Source: Vinca minor
Taxonomy: Eukaryota; Streptophyta; Magnoliopsida; Gentianales; Apocynaceae
DNA: 64,000 nucleotides
Assembly: GCA_026122235.1 (NCBI GenBank)
Contig: JAOCZM010000280.1
Coordinates: 1,046,001 to 1,110,000, forward strand
Direction: 5' to 3'
Positions 11,253-23,085 of the stretch are shown piece by piece. The stretch's first letter is position 1. Each line of letters begins with the position of its first letter. The notes beneath the pieces were generated by a model. It worked only from the letters and a program-made list of their open reading frames with translations, was not told the DNA's origin and ran no database searches. Position numbers and translations under genes: made by a program.

Positions 11253-11427
11253 CACTCCTTTCATTTCACCTCTTCCTTGTGCTCATTTCACCTCTTCCTT
11301 GTGCAAGATCTATAACTTCTACACCACACACACACACACACATATATATATATGGTGACTTCTACACCACACACACATAGAAGTTATAGGTCTTGCACAA
11401 GGAAGAGGTGAAATGAAAGGAGTGAAT
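11140..11427. repeat. Direct and inverted duplications around (CA)n(TA)n
   Basis: The segment CACTCCTTTCATTTCACCTC plus following bases occurs in direct orientation at about 11143 and 11253, partially at 11284, and inverted at about 11380-11425. Between copies are (CA)n and (TA)n tracts (about 11195-11252 and 11324-11353). The pattern of short templated copies in both orientations suggests replication template switching. Confidence 0.85.
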
Positions 11428-11991
11428 GTAAATTTTTGGGTTGGCCGGTAGATGATGACAGTCGGCGGTAACAAATCTTGATTTTTTATGGAAACAGAAA
11501 TAAGAAAAAACGTTTTGGATGACAAAAATACTTCTCACGTGGCGGAAACGTGAGGTGGGATTGCTCAAAAGTAATTGGATTTTGCCACCTGAACTAAAAA
11601 GTGTGGCCGGTAAGATATGACAAAAAATTGCCAGTCCCATTCTGTGTCCTCGTTCTGTATCTAACGAATAGATATTTGTCACGTATATATTTTTTTTCTG
11701 TGTGGGTTCCACTATTTCTTTTATGTTATAATTTTTTAATTAAAAATTTAATACATGTTATTTTCTTATTGGTGAGAGAGAGAAGGAGACATCAAATGAG
11801 GAAAAATTATTCCTAGCTGTACAAAAGATTAAAAACAATGTTTATAATTAAAACCCCGAAAACGTATGTTAGTTGATTGTCATTTTCTACAATTTGCTCT
11901 ATTATCTAATGTATGTTATTTTTCTTTAAAAGGATAGTATGTTTAACTTTATTAACTTGACCGACAGTTGAGGGAAATGGTTTAGAAAATG
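11428..11991. other. Unannotated AT-rich stretch
   Basis: Nothing recognisable as a gene. The first part (to about 11650) has higher GC with GGCCGGTA-type repeats (11443, 11604); the rest is AT-rich. Confidence 0.4.
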
Positions 11992-12211
11992 GCTCCCGGC
12001 TCCTATGCGGGACGTGCGGGACACCATCCCAGCCGTCGGATGAGATTTTTTAACGGCTCAGATCTGGAGAAAGAAAAGTTTTTTATTTTTTATTTTTTAA
12101 GTCAGCGGCAACTTTTCTCTCTCCAGATCTGACCCATTCAAAATCTCATCCGACGGCTCCAATTATTCCGCAGGTGCAAAAAAAGGACTGTTCCGCATAA
12201 GAACCGGACTG
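11992..12211. mobile_element. Mutator-type MITE (9-bp TSD TAGAAAATG)
   Basis: A 220-bp element flanked by TAGAAAATG at 11983-11991 and 12212-12220. Its termini are inverted repeats (CCGGCTCCTATGCGGGA against the reverse complement of TCCGCATAAGAACCGG). A longer inner inverted repeat (AGCCGTCGGATGAGATTTT with its complement; CAGATCTGGAGA with TCTCCAGATCTG) surrounds a T-rich loop. The 9-bp duplication and long inverted repeats fit Mutator-like MITEs. It has no coding capacity. Confidence 0.85.
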
Positions 12212-12334
12212 TAGAAAATGTATGTACAAGAAGAATAGTCAGAGAGAAATGTCAGTACCCTGGAGCTTTGAGACTTGTTTGGAGTTTGAGACACTTGTTT
12301 GGAGCTCTCAAATGCTTCAGTGTTTGACAACGAA

Positions 12335-12440
12335 ACTCAGTTTAAGTGGTAAGACGCTTCAATTTCAAACTGATAGGTCGGGTGTTCAAGTCGTTCTGAA
12401 GGGAAAGTGGGAATCACTATTTATACTCCTTTGAAGAAAA
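12335..12440 (+). other. Possible tRNA-derived SINE fragment
   Basis: Contains an A-box-like AGTGGTAAGAC and, about 35 bases on, a B-box-like GGGTGTTCAAGTC, as in tRNA-derived plant SINEs. No poly(A) tail or target duplication is found, so this is tentative. Confidence 0.3.
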
Positions 12441-12906
12441 TTAGTTCATCGTTTGCATGCATTGAATCCTCTGGATAAAATTTTGGCTCTCATATGAATT
12501 TTTTTACAGTTAACAATTCTGTGTAATAAGTAGTATGAGTAAGACTTCATTAACTAGATCAGACTTGAATTAGTCACTCAAGTTGTAGATGGCCAGTGCC
12601 CAGTATAAACTCATACATTTAGTGATTTTTTTTTTATTTTTTTTTAGTTTCAGCATTCTGTTTAAGTTGATCAATTAGTTCGAAACCGAATTCATTGTAA
12701 AGGCCAATGAAGTATTGAGTGCTAATAATTTAATGAGATACGTCACTCCTCGATAAAAAAAAAGGTTCATTATAGGTGCACATCTGCAACAACCGCATTA
12801 AAAAAAAGAGAATGAAATCAGGAAACAAATTATCATCATACTTTTTGTATCTTCTTTCTCCTCAACCCCCCTCCCCCCCTCCCCCCCCCCACCTCCTCCT
12901 CCGAAA

Positions 12907-13038
12907 TGGGATATATTTTGCTGTTTCTACAAGAACAGAATTATTCTCCAAAAGTCTGCAAAGGAAAGAGCTGTGGGATATATTTTGCTGTTTCTACAAG
13001 AATAGAATTTCTCCGAAAAGTCTGCAAAGGAAGAGCTG
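12907..13038. repeat. ~66-bp tandem duplication (two units)
   Basis: Unit TGGGATATATTTTGCTGTTT... at 12907-12973 is repeated at 12974-13038 with a 3-base gap and few substitutions. Just upstream (12869-12890) is a C-rich tract. Confidence 0.9.
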
Positions 13039-13364
13039 TGGGACAAATTAATTAAGGATTGACCACCAAATAATTTTTGGAGAATTTGGACAAATGATTT
13101 GGAAACGGGTCCCTTTCTGTAGATTGGAATATACAACCAAGTGTTTTACAGGCTGTCTTGATTGTTCATTTCCACGAAAACAACAATAATTAATATATAA
13201 CAAAAAACCAATAATTTGTTTTGAGAGAAAAACAAAACACAATTAATAAAAATAACAAAATTTAAGATAATACAGATGCACACAAGCTTTCCATTCAATA
13301 CTGCCACATCATAGCTTACAATTACCAAATGATGATTATTGAGAATTAACATACAAATAATACT

Positions 13365-13550
13365 TTGTTTTTGGTTGATTTTGACTCATTTCTTAAAGAT
13401 ATGCATGAGAATACTCCTGGCAGACCCAAAAGAGCACCACTAAACCTACTAGAGGATGGGTTATGGGATATAGCCCAGAACAAACGATGGGCTCAGCTAT
13501 CTAAGCTCAACGAAGAAGCCCTGGTTCAAAGTGTCGGATTTTGCATTTGA
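13365..13550 (+). other. Possible host exon fragment, unrecognised
   Basis: An open frame with coding-like composition (acidic, Leu/Trp-rich; contains NLLEDGLWDIAQNKRWAQL) runs straight into the presumed start of the W-like LTR at 13548. I do not recognise the family. It may be an exon of a host gene truncated by the retroelement. The frame shows no start-codon context, so it is offered only as a fragment. Confidence 0.25.
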
Positions 13551-14811
13551 TAATAAGTGCACTAATCAGATTGGTTGATCCGGTCAATTGAACTGAACTA
13601 GTATATGGAACTGGCATAACTGGTCTGTTGAACCGGTTGAACCGGATTATGGAATAAATCACCAGCCCCTATATACTCTCTCTTTGTCTTAACATTAGAT
13701 ATTAGACAACACCAAAACAAAATAGAAAAAATCAGATTTTTCTTCTCTCTCTCTTTTGTTCTTTTAAAAGTTATCAAAAAAACTCTTTTTGAAGATTGTC
13801 TTCAAGTCATTGTTCTTCATTTTATGGCTAGCACTAGAGTATAGAACGTCCATCCAAGTGGTCGTGGGGATACCGTAGAGGCAAGAGATGGACAACGTAA
13901 GATTCTTCCTAGCGGATTCGACATCAAATACAAAAGTGTTTATGTTCATCGTATTCAAAATGTATTAATTATGTCAAAACTTATTGGTTCTTACTTGTGA
14001 TGATCTTAGTAAGAGACGGGTTCCATGTTTTATACCCTTTTTCATTTTGTTGGGAATCCCAATTTATTTCTTTTAGTGTTATCAGAGCCACTCACGAGAT
14101 CCTAATTGTTTGTTTGTGTTTATAGCATTTTTTATGATTTTGGATCGTTTAAACGTATGGATGCATGTTTAGTATGCCTATAGAAATGTTAACACACATG
14201 TTTAGGATGATGTTTAAGTGTTAAACTAGTCCTAGAACAAATTGGCGTTCAAAATATCGTCCAAGCATACCATTTGCAGAAAACGGAATTGTACATTGCT
14301 TGTGTGCGGACGAATCCGTGGACGATGCTTCGTCCGCACGGATCGTCCGCAACTGGACAGTGAGCATGACAATTTCTGCGAACGATTCCCCGGATGAACC
14401 GTTCATCCGCAAAGATGCTGGCTTGATATTTTGAGGTTTGTTTATATCTTTCAAAGCATGATTGTCATGTTATGTGAGTATGGTGCATAGTAATAGCCCA
14501 ATTACCTATTGTTATGTATTTTTATGAAAAATATGGCATGCATGTCGCGCCTTCTCTTTAAACTCTGTTTGTTATTCTCCTCTCATGTAACTCGAGGTTC
14601 TTCTCTATCTATGTAATTATAGAATATGAGTAGTGTAGAGGACGTGGAGCAGAATGGTTGCATTCAAGAGGAATAAGAAGAAGTCTTTAAGATGGATTTA
14701 TTGTTTTCACCTTAGATTGACCAAGGATTATTCCATTGGCTTGGAAGAATCTGCATAGGTTGACCTATTATTTGTTTTATGTATATGATGTATGAGATGC
14801 ATGCTATTACA
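13548..14811 (+). mobile_element. 5' end of a W-like Copia element (LTR, primer site, leader)
   Basis: An LTR-like segment (about 13548-14075) has a TATA-type CTATATACTCTC at about 13672. It ends before TGTTATCAGAGCC (14077-14089), a one-base variant of the tRNA-Met primer site followed by the same ACTCACGAG seen after the W primer site at 46431. The leader that follows resembles 46850-47250 in order (GTAACTCGAGGTT, then GATTGAC, then TTCCATTGGCTTGGA). Gag and pol are absent because the LTR-B element starts at 14812. The LTR has CCGGTTGAACCGG palindromes just before its TATA box. Confidence 0.65.
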
Positions 14812-17085
14812 TGAAAAACCCATAGGGCATTTGCAATACTTGAAGGGGAGAACCTTAGGGGGGTGAATAAGGTTCTAAAACTTTTTATACTTTTCTACCA
14901 AATTCTTTTCCTAAGTGATCACTTTAACAACAATTATGTTCATTAAGCATATAAGGTGAATTACATGATTATCACTTAGATGACTTAAGTGTGTATATGC
15001 AACACATAGGAATACAAGAAAATGAATATGATCAAGGATTGTCTAGGTCAAGATTTCTATATGCAAAGCTTGTAAAAACAAACACACAAGCCAAGAGAAC
15101 TAGCATTTATCAAGATATATATAAAACTATAAAGATCTCGAAATGAAAGTCCTATGCTCAAGCCAATGGAAGATATGACAAGCAATTAATCAAACTCTAT
15201 ATAAACAAGTAAAGCTCATACAATCAAGTTTATGTGAATATAAGCACAAGTATAATGTAAGAACTTGAAAGTAAAAGAGACAGAGGTAGAAGATCAAACA
15301 CGAGGATGTAGAGTGGTTCAATCACAAAGATCTACATCCACTACCTTAAGACACACTCAAGGATTTTGGCAAATTCCACTAGCTTGTCTTGAAAGAGCTT
15401 ACACGGAAGGACAAACCAACAAATGGTCTTTTACACACTCATGTAACCTTCAAAGGGAAATGCTAACTAATGGTCCTTTTATGCACACATGCAACCCTCT
15501 ATCCATGGGTAATCTTTCTCTAACATAGTCTACCAAGTGAGAAGGTTTTACGAACACATTCAACCGTCATTCTATTTCGGGTTCACCACTCACTCTAGTT
15601 CCTATGATTACAAGAAAGATACACTCCAACTAATAGAGTCCCCAAAACCACCACTCTCACAAACAAGCCTTGCCACTCAACACTTGAGATTTTACTTTTA
15701 AGCTCAAGAAAGACAAATCCATCAAAAATATGTAGATGAAGCTCTAATTCATATTTGGGAATGAAACGAATAATATGTAGATGAAGCTCTTTCTCAAAAT
15801 AGAAATGTTTTGATGAATGATTGGAAGAATTAAGCTCATGAAAGTGTTTCATTTGATTGACTAAAGCTTCTAAACTAAGGCCCCTCTATTGGCATTTTCT
15901 AAGAACATAATTCAGCCTAAATGGCTATTTATAGGGTCCAAAAATAGCAAGCAAATCGATTTACAATGACTATATTTTAGCATTGATAGGACATCTTCGT
16001 TCGACCAGACTAGGCAGTCGGTCGCCCGAAATAGTCTTAAAGTTAATTTCAAAGGCTTCTGTCTGATCTCGGTAGACCGTGATGAGTGGTCCGGTCGACC
16101 TAGACAATTATCGGTCGACCGACATTAAGTAGTTCTTCCGAGATATTTGTAGTTGTTGGTGTCTTGGAACATTCAAAAGTGATAAAGTACAAAAGAAACT
16201 TCGGTCGACCAGACCACATGTCGGTCGACCGGACTTCATCAGGTTGCCCGAGGTCTAGGACCCGGTCCATCGAACTTCAGTCCATATGTGGTTTTTCCAC
16301 TTAATCAACTTTCCAATATTCTCAAACTCATGCCTAAGTATTTTTGAAAGATATTTAAAACAGTTTAAAGATCTTAGTCATTAACCAGCACTTAAAGAAT
16401 ATTTTGCAAAACCTTTGAAAGATTAAAACTTCCAAGAGTATATACTACAAACTATCATTCATCAAATAAGATTAGTCACAAGAATATACCTATAAACATC
16501 TTGACTAATCTTCTTCTTGTTCTTCAAGTCTTCAAGATGAGTTCCTCTTTGAGCTTGGACTTGAGACCTTGATCAACCTCTTCTTTCAGTGTTGAAGTCC
16601 TATATCAATCTTCATGTTGTAATGTATTGGACTTCTTCACTTCTTTGTTGAGAGTCTACTTTATGGATGAACTTCATTGTGATATTGAGTAGCTCTTCAA
16701 TATGTTGATCTTCCTTTGATTTTGCAATATCTTTCCATTAGCATTGTGGATGACCTTTGGCTTGTGCTATAGTGACTTGCAAAATGAAGACTCTTCTTGT
16801 TTGTAGAATGGCCTTTGAATTCTACAAGAAGACGTTCCTTTGATTTTGCAATATCTTTCAATGGCATTGTGACTGACCTTTAAGCTTGTGCCATTGAAGA
16901 CTTGCAAAATGTAGTTTCTTCTTGTTGTAGAATGATCTTTGATGTCCACAAGAAGCTACCTTTCAATGCATGTGTGAGTTCATAATATCCTATCATTGAA
17001 ACACAAGCTCACACAAACATTAGAACTTTTCAATGTCTTGTTATCATCAAAACAAGAATGATCACATTAGCCCTCAAGCCTTACA
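14812..17085 (-). repeat. 3' LTR of the LTR-B element
   Basis: 2.27 kb; the plus-strand ends are TGAAAAACCCATAGGGC and ...CAAGCCTTACA. In the sense (minus) direction U3 holds a cluster of GGTCGACC-type palindromes (about 16000-16270), then a TATAAATA box (plus-strand TATTTATA, about 15926-15933). This is the same order as in LTR-A. Confidence 0.85.
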
Positions 17086-20000
17086 ATCTCCCACTTTTTG
17101 ATGATGACAAAACATTGATGCAAATGGGAATAAATTATCAAAAGGATAAAGCAATTAAGCACAAAAAGATCAAAGCATGAGATCAGGATGCATATGATCA
17201 AGGCAAGTAGATGTTTTGAAAAATCATTCTACTCCTCATATTTTAAAGAATTCCTTATCTCTCCCATTTTGTAAAGTTCTTAGATTTCTTCTTTTGTAAA
17301 ATTACTTTTCTTGGCACATTTTCATAGCTAATTTTCTCCCCCTTTTTGTCAAAATAAAAAAGGTTCATCAGAGCGCCAATAAGAAAAGTATTTTCACCTC
17401 ATTTTTGTTAAAAATAGAAATCCAAGGATAAAAAATATGAAAATATTTAAGGAGAGATCAAGTTTAAAGCATGGAGAACCTTGTTGGTCAATAGTAAATA
17501 GTTAAGCAAAAGAAAGAAAAACTAAAGACCAAAAGAAAGAAACCTTTAAAGCGTGTAAGCACATCATTTGTAAAAGGTCATTTAAATGAAGATATGAGTG
17601 GCCGAGATATGATGCTTAGCTAAAGATGAATTCAAGCTTTAAAAGAATCTTTTGAAAAGGTTTTAATCTTGGTTGATTTCAAAATAAGGAGATCACATAA
17701 TGACACATAAAATCTAAAATGGTCATATGGCTCAAAAATGAAAATATAACTCAAGTTAAAACATGAGGAGATTAAGGAATAAACCTAGACAGAACATTCT
17801 CCCCTTTTATCAAAATCAATGTTAGCTATAACAAGATGAAAACAAGGTATAAAGCTTAGCTAACAAAGATAAGATGGATGTGATACTATGAAAGTATAAA
17901 CATATGAAAGGCATATGTATGACAATCCAAAAACAAACCCAAAGAGGAAGTGTAAAGTTAACACTTTGGAGAACATTCCTCTTTGAGACAATGGTTAGCC
18001 AAAGAAGTATAGCAACTAAGGCAATGAGCTAACCAAAGTAATCAAGTGAGATTAAAAGACATAAAGAGATAAAAAGCACATGATTTCAAATGATAAGGGG
18101 TGTAGTACATACGATAAGCAAGAAAGGACATACTACTCCCATGAGTTTTTCACAACTTGGCTAAAAAGATATGAAAATAAGAACACAAAGCCAACTTATG
18201 ATGTGATGATGCATATGATATGAAAAGGGTAGACATACATCACATATATGAGGGGGGGTATAGGATAGACAATATATAGACTCCCCCTCAAACAGTGCCC
18301 AGATAAGGAATGCAAAAACTGAAAAGATATAAGTTTTAGAGTGTACAATTTTGCATAAACATGGCATGTTAGGTCGACCGGATTTGTATGAGGTGGTCGA
18401 CCGGAATCTTGGCAAAGTGCAACAGAGAGACTTCCATCTTCATTCTTCAGCTTTGGATGCCTTCCATGGTTGTTGGTGAAGTGAGATTTCATGTTTTCTC
18501 TGTGTTTAGCTAATGCATTGGCTCTGGTTCCAACATTGTTGCTGCCTCTTGAAATAACTTTGCTTCCAACAATGAGTCCGAATAGGACAACATTTAAAGA
18601 GCATAGGCAAGCAACAACAAAACCTTATGTGACACCTAGAAGGAACTAAAAGACTTAAAAAAAAACATGACAAGTCTCTTCCTCAAGTAGTTGGTCAAGA
18701 ATATAGTTCATAAGTGAATTCAAACCAAACTACAAAGGTGATAAAGTAAAATAAGGAAAAATAAGCACATAAACACATAAGTTTTGAACGGGAAGTTATG
18801 TATCAATAAAGGTGAGCACAAACTTCCCAAACGAATGGATAACCAAGAGAGATGGTGGTTTTGGAAATATTAACAACAAGCCATCAAAACTAGTGATATT
18901 TGAAAATTTGAAATTTGAAATCATATCACAAGGGAATAAGGACATGTAAAAATTCAATTTAAAAACACATCCTTCCTTCAAAGCATGATCGAATGTGAAA
19001 GAATGCAACATGTTATGCAAGACATTTGAAAGAGACATAACAACCAAGATTTTAATAAGCACATTTATCACGGGGTACTTCTCCTATGAAACCACTCACC
19101 ACGTACAAACTATCAGCAATCTAATTAAATGCTAGGAGTTATAATATCAAAGAAGTTTACCAACACATGTTGACTCAGTTGGTAAGGATTTGGCACGTCC
19201 TTACAAATGGTCAAGTGTTCAATTCCCGCTGCTGACATGAGGACTGTTTTGATGGGTGATCTGTAAGTACCCTTGTAAGCGACATATGGTCCCTAGGGCC
19301 TGCCTTGACTCGTGTGGTGACCAAAGCCGAACCCACCCAAACTTGTTTTAACAAAAAAAAAAAAAAAAAGAAGTTTCAGGGAAACATGACAACAAAGATA
19401 ATATGAGGCACATTTGTCATGTATTACATCCAAGTAAACATACTTATCAAATTATACTCTATTAAAACAAGGCTTAAAGAGCATATAGCTCAAAGATACT
19501 CCATTATCTCTAAGTATCCATATAATAGGCAAATAAATAGATATGTCTTTGAATAATGCATAAGAAGGGTTTTAGAAAAAAAATAATAAAGCTCCCCCTT
19601 ACGATGTGCCGATTTTGTATATGATGTTTTGAAAAGTCTTGGAAGGTTTTAGGATGAAAAATAGTGGTTCCAACTTCCAAGAATTTTTAAAATAAAGGCA
19701 TAGAAGCGAAAATCTCAGAAAATACCATTTTAAAGCTGAAGCAGGGTACTTCGGTCGACCAGATGTGAATCTCAGTAGACTGGAGTCCATGCCCTTCGAG
19801 CGACCTGAAGTGAATGGTCGGTCGACCAGGGTTATGGCTGACATGTATTTTCTGGTTTTTGAAATTTAACCAAAAAGGCTTTAAATAATTTTAAATCACT
19901 TCCAAAATATCATGAGCAACTTTGAATGGATAAATGCATGTAAGAACAAAGATTAAACCTTATAAAAACATCCAAGTGCTCAAAATCACACCTTATGATC

Positions 20001-21873
20001 TTTAAATAAGAAAACAATGAAAAATAACTAAGGTGCTCATATTTTTAGGCCCCTTTAAAAATGGCCAAATTGTTTTGAAACTTTGTAGAGCATATAAAAA
20101 CAAAGTTGTTGGCTCATATCATTGCCCAAAAACAACTTCAACTAGAGAGTATGACAAACATGAAGATTATGCCACAAAAGGCTGGAATCAAGTCATAATT
20201 CTCAGAAGAGGTGGTTCAAAGAGCCACGCCATGCTTAGAATAAGAAAATCAACCACAAGACATAATTAAGGTATAATCCAAAGCACGGTTGTTGGCATTC
20301 TTAAGTATAAAAATTAAAACCATAGGATATAGGCATCTAATTAAGATAACTCTTGGAAAGCACAAGATTTCCATATATCCATAAAAATAAGGTTTTCCAA
20401 AACACTTTAAGAAACTATAGAAAGATGAAAACATTTAAGATCAGGTTGCTATACAGAGGGATAAACCTTGTAAAATAAAAACACATCTTAGGTTCTTTTA
20501 GAACTTTACAACATTTTAAACATAACTAAGGTGGTCATTTTGAAAATGTCTTTCTAGAAATAAAGAATTGAAACACATAGGCACATCAAAACAAGTTACA
20601 TCCAAAACTCAAGAGATAAGAAAGAAAGCACATGAGATATGGCAATAACAAACATAAAGTAAGAGAAAGCATATATAATCAAAAAAATAAATAAGCTAAA
20701 ACCAAGAGAAAGAGGGTTATAGCTACCAATTTTTCTTTGTTTGATGATTCTTGAACTTTTGGCTCCCATTGCTCTTACTTGACTTTCCTCATTGAGATGT
20801 CATCTTTGAAGTGTTTGAGGATGTCTTTGGGGGTAACTCCAATCTTCTTCTCTCATCTTTGAGATGTTTGCTTCTTGGAGTTGATGTATGGACTTTCACT
20901 TGGCCTGGTAGACTCATCTTTCCTTTGAAGTGTCTCCTTTTACCTTGTTCATTCCATTTTGGCAATTTTGATATTCTCCCCATTTTTCTTCTTCTAGACC
21001 TAGCCACTATTAGTCCATTCTTTGCAATTTCTTGAACGTGTGGCCAGTCTACTTTTCTTCTCCTTGAATTGAGCTCCTTTTTGAAATTGTATCTTGCTCA
21101 TTTTCTTCAAGGAGGAAATGTCTTCTTCATATGATTGGAGAAGATGGATGAACTTATCTTCAAATATCCATTCCTCTACTCTTTGCATTCGTTTCCCACA
21201 TAAGAAGACACTTATGATACCCATTTTTGTTTGGGCTCTAGAAGGTTAATAATGGGGCTTTACAACCCACTTAATATGAACACCTCTAACAATACTATCC
21301 CTATATGATGAAACATTTTAACATGATGATCAAGGATGATAAAAATCAAGCACATCATATTAAGCATAAAGACGTGAAAGGCAAGCATCAAAGAGATAGA
21401 AAAATGTGCAATCTTGTGTTTTTGTTTGTGCTCTAGGCAATTAAGAACAAGAGATACACGCTGAGCACAAAACACAATATCAAGATAATAGATCAAAAGA
21501 ACATAACAAAAAGATAGTTCAAAGCAAACAAGTTTATGCTTTTAAGAACATCATGCTTAAAAAGTTTGAAAAACAAAACAATTAGCACATTGTCAAGCAA
21601 AACATGATATACATAAAAGTATCAATATTTAAGCACATACTCTCTTTTACTTTTAAAGGACTAGAAGTATATCCTAAACTAATTGCACTAAGAATCTTTC
21701 CTTAAAGTGAGCAAGCAAGTTTAAAAATCAAATAGGCAAACACTTCTTACTCATTTACTTAACTCATCATATAACTAGGTTATAGAACAAAGGGATCATA
21801 AGTAAAAGAATGATTATTAACTAGGGATGATTTAAGCTAGTGTACCTCAATGCTCAAGGAGCTTAGACTATTT
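17086..21873 (-). other. Non-coding interior of the LTR-B element (left part)
   Basis: The 17086-18720 part is the inverted relative of window bases 1-1824. The rest is AT-rich with no gag/pol motif. Isolated GGTCGACC palindromes lie at about 18372-18400 and 19751-19830. It is interrupted by the SINE at 19159. Confidence 0.6.
19159..19366 (+). mobile_element. tRNA-derived SINE with poly(A) tail and TSD
   Basis: A tRNA-like head has an A box CTCAGTTGGTAAGGA and a B box GTGTTCAATTCCC about 30 bases later. A short body follows, then an A tract of about 17 residues. The 10-bp AAAGAAGTTT occurs immediately before (19149-19158) and after (19367-19376), the target duplication expected from LINE-driven insertion. 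It would be transcribed by RNA polymerase III from the internal boxes. It sits inside the LTR-B interior and is younger than that element. Confidence 0.85.
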
Positions 21874-22905
21874 TGTTATTAGTGCCCTAGGACCATTAGC
21901 ATATGTTGTACGTTTTATATCTATTTGAGCATTTCATATGAATAGTTAATTTTGCTTATGAACATCAAATGAGTGATTTGATAGTAAAACTCATTTGCTT
22001 ATGAATTACTATTCTAGTTGTCCCTAGTTTTATGTAATCTATTTTACAATGAAATAAAACTAGTATGATGTTTGATTGATGATTACGTTTTACTAATCAT
22101 GTGTAATAAATACAAATCATATCATAGATGCAATATATAGGGATACATTGTATTGGACGTGATCCGTTAGAGAAGTAATACTTCATGGTCCTTAGTCATA
22201 AGTATTACTTCCTCAATACTATTTTAGAATCCTTAGACCTTATGTCTCCATTTGATTCTAGCATGAATGGAGCCACGTTTTGACTTCGATCAGTGCGTTA
22301 CTTTTAATCGAGTAATCAATACAAGCTGATGATCGGATGTAGCGTCCTATCATGGCTTGAATGTGAGAGGCATTGTAAGGAATTTGTCCCTCTCGTATTG
22401 AGAGAGATATCCATGGGCCCATCGATAGGGAAAGAGCTGTCTAAATGAATGGCCGTGCTCAAATGTATTTGATAAAGTGGTTATCGAGATACTATTTGTT
22501 GGAACAGATCTACCCGGAGATCGAGCATAAATGCAATTAAGCTTAATAAGGGTGACGACTACCATGCCTTATGCTTAATTAGGATATCGCGAGACAAAGG
22601 GATTAAATAGTGGATTGATATTAGGTTCCGTTGTATATTCATTCACTTTGGGTAGTCACGATGTCCCTGCCAGGGGGACCGCTTGTGATTTATGAACTCA
22701 CACTACTACTAAGTGTGTTTTCATTGCCATTGTGATATGAACCTACTGGGGTCACACGCATAGGCGAGCTAACGAGCTTCATGTCCAGATTCAATAAATC
22801 TAGAATGTGTCTAGGTTCATTGTATCTGACATTCACTTTTCTGAGAATAATAAAGTGTTATTATTCTAATTAGAGATAATGGGCATTTTCGGTATAGCTG
22901 GGATT

Positions 22906-23070
22906 ACGTGGGAGTTATTATCCGATAAAGACTCCCACTACCAGCAGAAGTCTAGAGCACGTGGGATTATAGACTCCCACTGCCAGAAGAGGTTTATAGA
23001 ACGTGGGAGTTTAAGACTCCCACTGCTGAGAGAGGTGGAGGACGTGAGAGTTGGTTATGGGAACAAACTC
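22906..23070 (+). promoter_or_regulatory. Tandem palindromes upstream of the LTR-Z TATA box
   Basis: Four successive units each carry (A/C)CGTGGGAG...CTCCCAC or a close variant, so each can fold on itself, and each carries an ACGT core. They end about 10-20 bp before TATATAA. The arrangement is repeated in all four LTR-Z copies (for example in reverse at 35660-35815), which argues for U3 enhancer elements. The binding factor is unknown; ACGT cores are typical of plant bZIP sites. Confidence 0.6.
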
Positions 23071-23078
23071 TCACACCC

Positions 23079-23085
23079 TATATAA
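23079..23085 (+). promoter_or_regulatory. TATA box of the LTR-Z promoter
   Basis: TATATAA in the context CACACCCTATATAATTATC. It is conserved in the other copies (54795-54801; reverse complement near 35641 and 3598). Confidence 0.65.

Noticed and set aside
20789..21224. Overlapping frames on both strands
   Set aside because: Low-complexity TCTTC/GAAGA-rich interior of the LTR-B element; no domain.
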